Source: Serripes groenlandicus | Lineage: Eukaryota > Mollusca > Bivalvia > Cardiida > Cardiidae | DNA length: 64,000 nt | Reading direction: 5' to 3' | Assembly (NCBI GenBank): GCA_031761405.1 | Contig: JASEVX010000001.1 | Coordinates: forward strand, 42,107,359 to 42,171,358 | Shown here: positions 57,301-60,300 of the stretch, one piece after another | How positions within the stretch are numbered: the first letter of the stretch is position 1 | Layout of the letters: the number at the start of each line of letters is the position of its first letter | The notes under the pieces: model-generated | The model's database searches: none | Told to the model about the DNA's origin: nothing | The model's input: the letters and a program-made list of their open reading frames with translations, nothing else | Position numbers and translations under genes: made by a program

Positions 57301-60300
57301 GCCATGTTTTTCGACCAATCAACATGGCTTCAAGGAATCTGATAGAGAGTCACCCAAGGAACATTTTTACAAAATAAGTTCAAAATCTGCCAACCAGTTA
57401 GGGAGAAGTAGAATTTTGAAGTTTTTTTCGTTTCGTTGCCATGGAAACCAGAATTCTGCATGGATCCCAAAAATTTGAAGGAATTCTGGTGAGGTCATTG
57501 AGAGGATGCTTTCTGTGAAGTTTCATCCCAATTGACCCACCGGTTACTGAGAAGAAGATGTTGAAGATTTTTAAGTTTGCACTATAACCATAAAAGGCAA
57601 AATAGCCCCGCCCCCTGGCGGCCATGTTTTTGACCAATCAACATGGCTTGAAGGAATCTGATAGAGGGTCACCCAAGGAACATTTCTACAAATTTATTTG
57701 AAAATCGGCCTGACACTTTTGGAGAAGAAGATTTTTTAAGTTTGCACTATAGCCATATAAGGAAAAATAGCCCCGCCCCCCCCTGGCGGCCATGTTTTTC
57801 GACCAATCAACATGGCTTGAAGGAATCTGATAGAAGGTCACCCAAGGAACATTTCTACAAAATTATTTGAAAATCGGCCTGACACTTTCGGAGGAGAAGA
57901 TTTTTTAAGAATTTTGAATTTTTTTTCATTTCGTTGCCATGGAAACCAGAATTCTGCATGGATCCCGAAAATTTTAAGGAATTCTGGTGAGGACATTGAG
58001 AGGATGCTTTCTGTGAAGTTTCATTCTAGTTGACCCACCGGTTACACAGGAGAAAATGTTGACGGACGACGGACGCCGGACATAGGGCGATCACAATAAC
58101 TCACCTTGAGCACTTCGTGCACAGGTGAGCTAAAAAACTGTGCACCTTTTTTATGCATACAAGATTGATAGAATATAGCAGTCATCTCTAATCAACTAAT
58201 TTATCTGTCAAAAGCTATACGTTAAGTTAATAAGTGTAATGCAAAATGGAAATGGTTAAATAACCCAAGGTCATTTTCATATGAAAAGGCACAATGATCC
58301 AGGATTTCTGAAACTTGAGATGTATGATAACATTTTCATTTCGAGTTGACATAAACATGTTTCAATTGATGTCTTACCATGTTTTCTGGTCCATGTTTAT
58401 TTTCATAACCATCTGCCGATAAATGTTGAGCACTCTTTTACAAACATCAACCTAAAAAAAACAATGACACTCTGACAAAGTCAAATAATTTTTCAGCAGT
58501 CAATATATAGAAAAATTAGTTTTAAAAAATCAGTGACTACAATGAAGCACTCAATCCAAATTATATATTGCCTACTAATTACCACCATTTAGGAATTAAT
58601 TGACACTTCCAATGAGTAAATTCAATATGAATGACTATGTCTTGAACGAAATCTCAGATAGAGAATTAATGGCATTGGGATTCAAACTCATGTTTTTACA
58701 AGATTTAATAATACACTCAGCATAATTACATGTATTATGCTGATAATTTGAAAAACAAAATATAAATTGTTACACCAACTTTCACTCTAACTTGCATCAA
58801 CACCAGCTCTCAACCTAGTCTGTACAACTCCATGATTGAGAGTCTGCATATATCAACATGAATGTTTGAAAGAAACTGGGATGAGTTGCCTGCCAATATG
58901 TCAGAGAAAGCATGATGGACTGATGGACAGTCGATGAAGAAAAAGGGATCCATATGTATCTCCCTGCAAGGAACAAGAGGATCAAGATAGCCCTAAATCG
59001 ATCACCTGAGTGATAGTAAATTAGTAGCAAATAATTAACTGCAAATATCTGGGAAAATTTGATCAGGAGTGCAAATGAAACTGCAAGGAGTGGACACTCA
59101 GTTAAAGAAATAGCTTATCAGTAAAGGCCATTTGTATCTTGAAATTTATTAAGAACTTGAATAAGAATGAAATTATAAAGTTTTGTCATTTTGTGCCTTT
59201 CCTGATGCCGCCTTGCTGCCCTGTTTTTTAAAGAAATCAATATGGCTTGAACAGTTTTTGTAAAGGGTCACTCAAGGAACATTTCTACCAAATTATCTTG
59301 GAATCGGACAAGCAGGTATTTTTCTCACTTTCTGATGCCGTAGCAACCACAGTTCTACACAGAATGAAAGTCTTTGGACACTTTTGAAAGAGAACCAACT
59401 AATGATCATTCTTGTGAAGTTAAGTTGAAATTGGTCAAGTGAAATAATAGGAGTTGTCTTTTGTAGCTAAAAGTTCAATTTACCCCTTTTGTGACGACGC
59501 CTGGTCGCTATAATGTTGCAAGCAATCAATACGGCTTAAACAATTTAAGTAGAGGTTCACTGAAGTAAGATTCTTAATCAACTTTCTTAAAATCAGACAA
59601 GCACTTTCATAAAAATGGAATTTTCAAATTTTGTCATTTTGGCCCTTTTCTGATGCCACCTGACTGCCATGTTTTTCCACCAATCAGTATGGCTTGAACA
59701 ACTTTAGTAGAGGGTCACCAAAGGAACATTTCTACCAAATTAAATTGGAATTTGACCAGCAGATTCAGAGGAGAGGATTTTTAAATTTAGGACATTTTGC
59801 AGCCTTTCTGATGCCGCAGCAACCGAAGTTCATAATGGAATTTATATCTTTGAACAATTTTAAAAGAGGACCACCAAAGGATCTTTCCTGTGAAGTTAAG
59901 TTGAAATTGGTCAAGTGGAATGGAAGAAGTTGTCATTTGTAGCTAAAAGTTCAATTTACCCCTTTTGTGATGATGCCTGGTTGCTATGATTTTGTAACCA
60001 ATCAATACGGCTTTAACTAATTAAGTAGAGGATCACTGAAGTAAGATTCTTATTCAATTTTCTTAAAATAAAAAAAGCACTTTCATTCAAATGGAATTTT
60101 CAAATTTTGTCATTTTGCCCATTTTCTGATGCCGCCTGACTGCCATGTTTTGCAACCAATCATTATGGCCAGAACAATTTCTGTAGAGGGTCACCCAAGG
60201 AAATGTTTCTACCAAATTAAATTGGAATTTGACAAGCAGATTCAGAGAAGAAGATTTTTAAAGTTTGGACACTTTGCCCCATGATGCTGCAGCAACCAAA

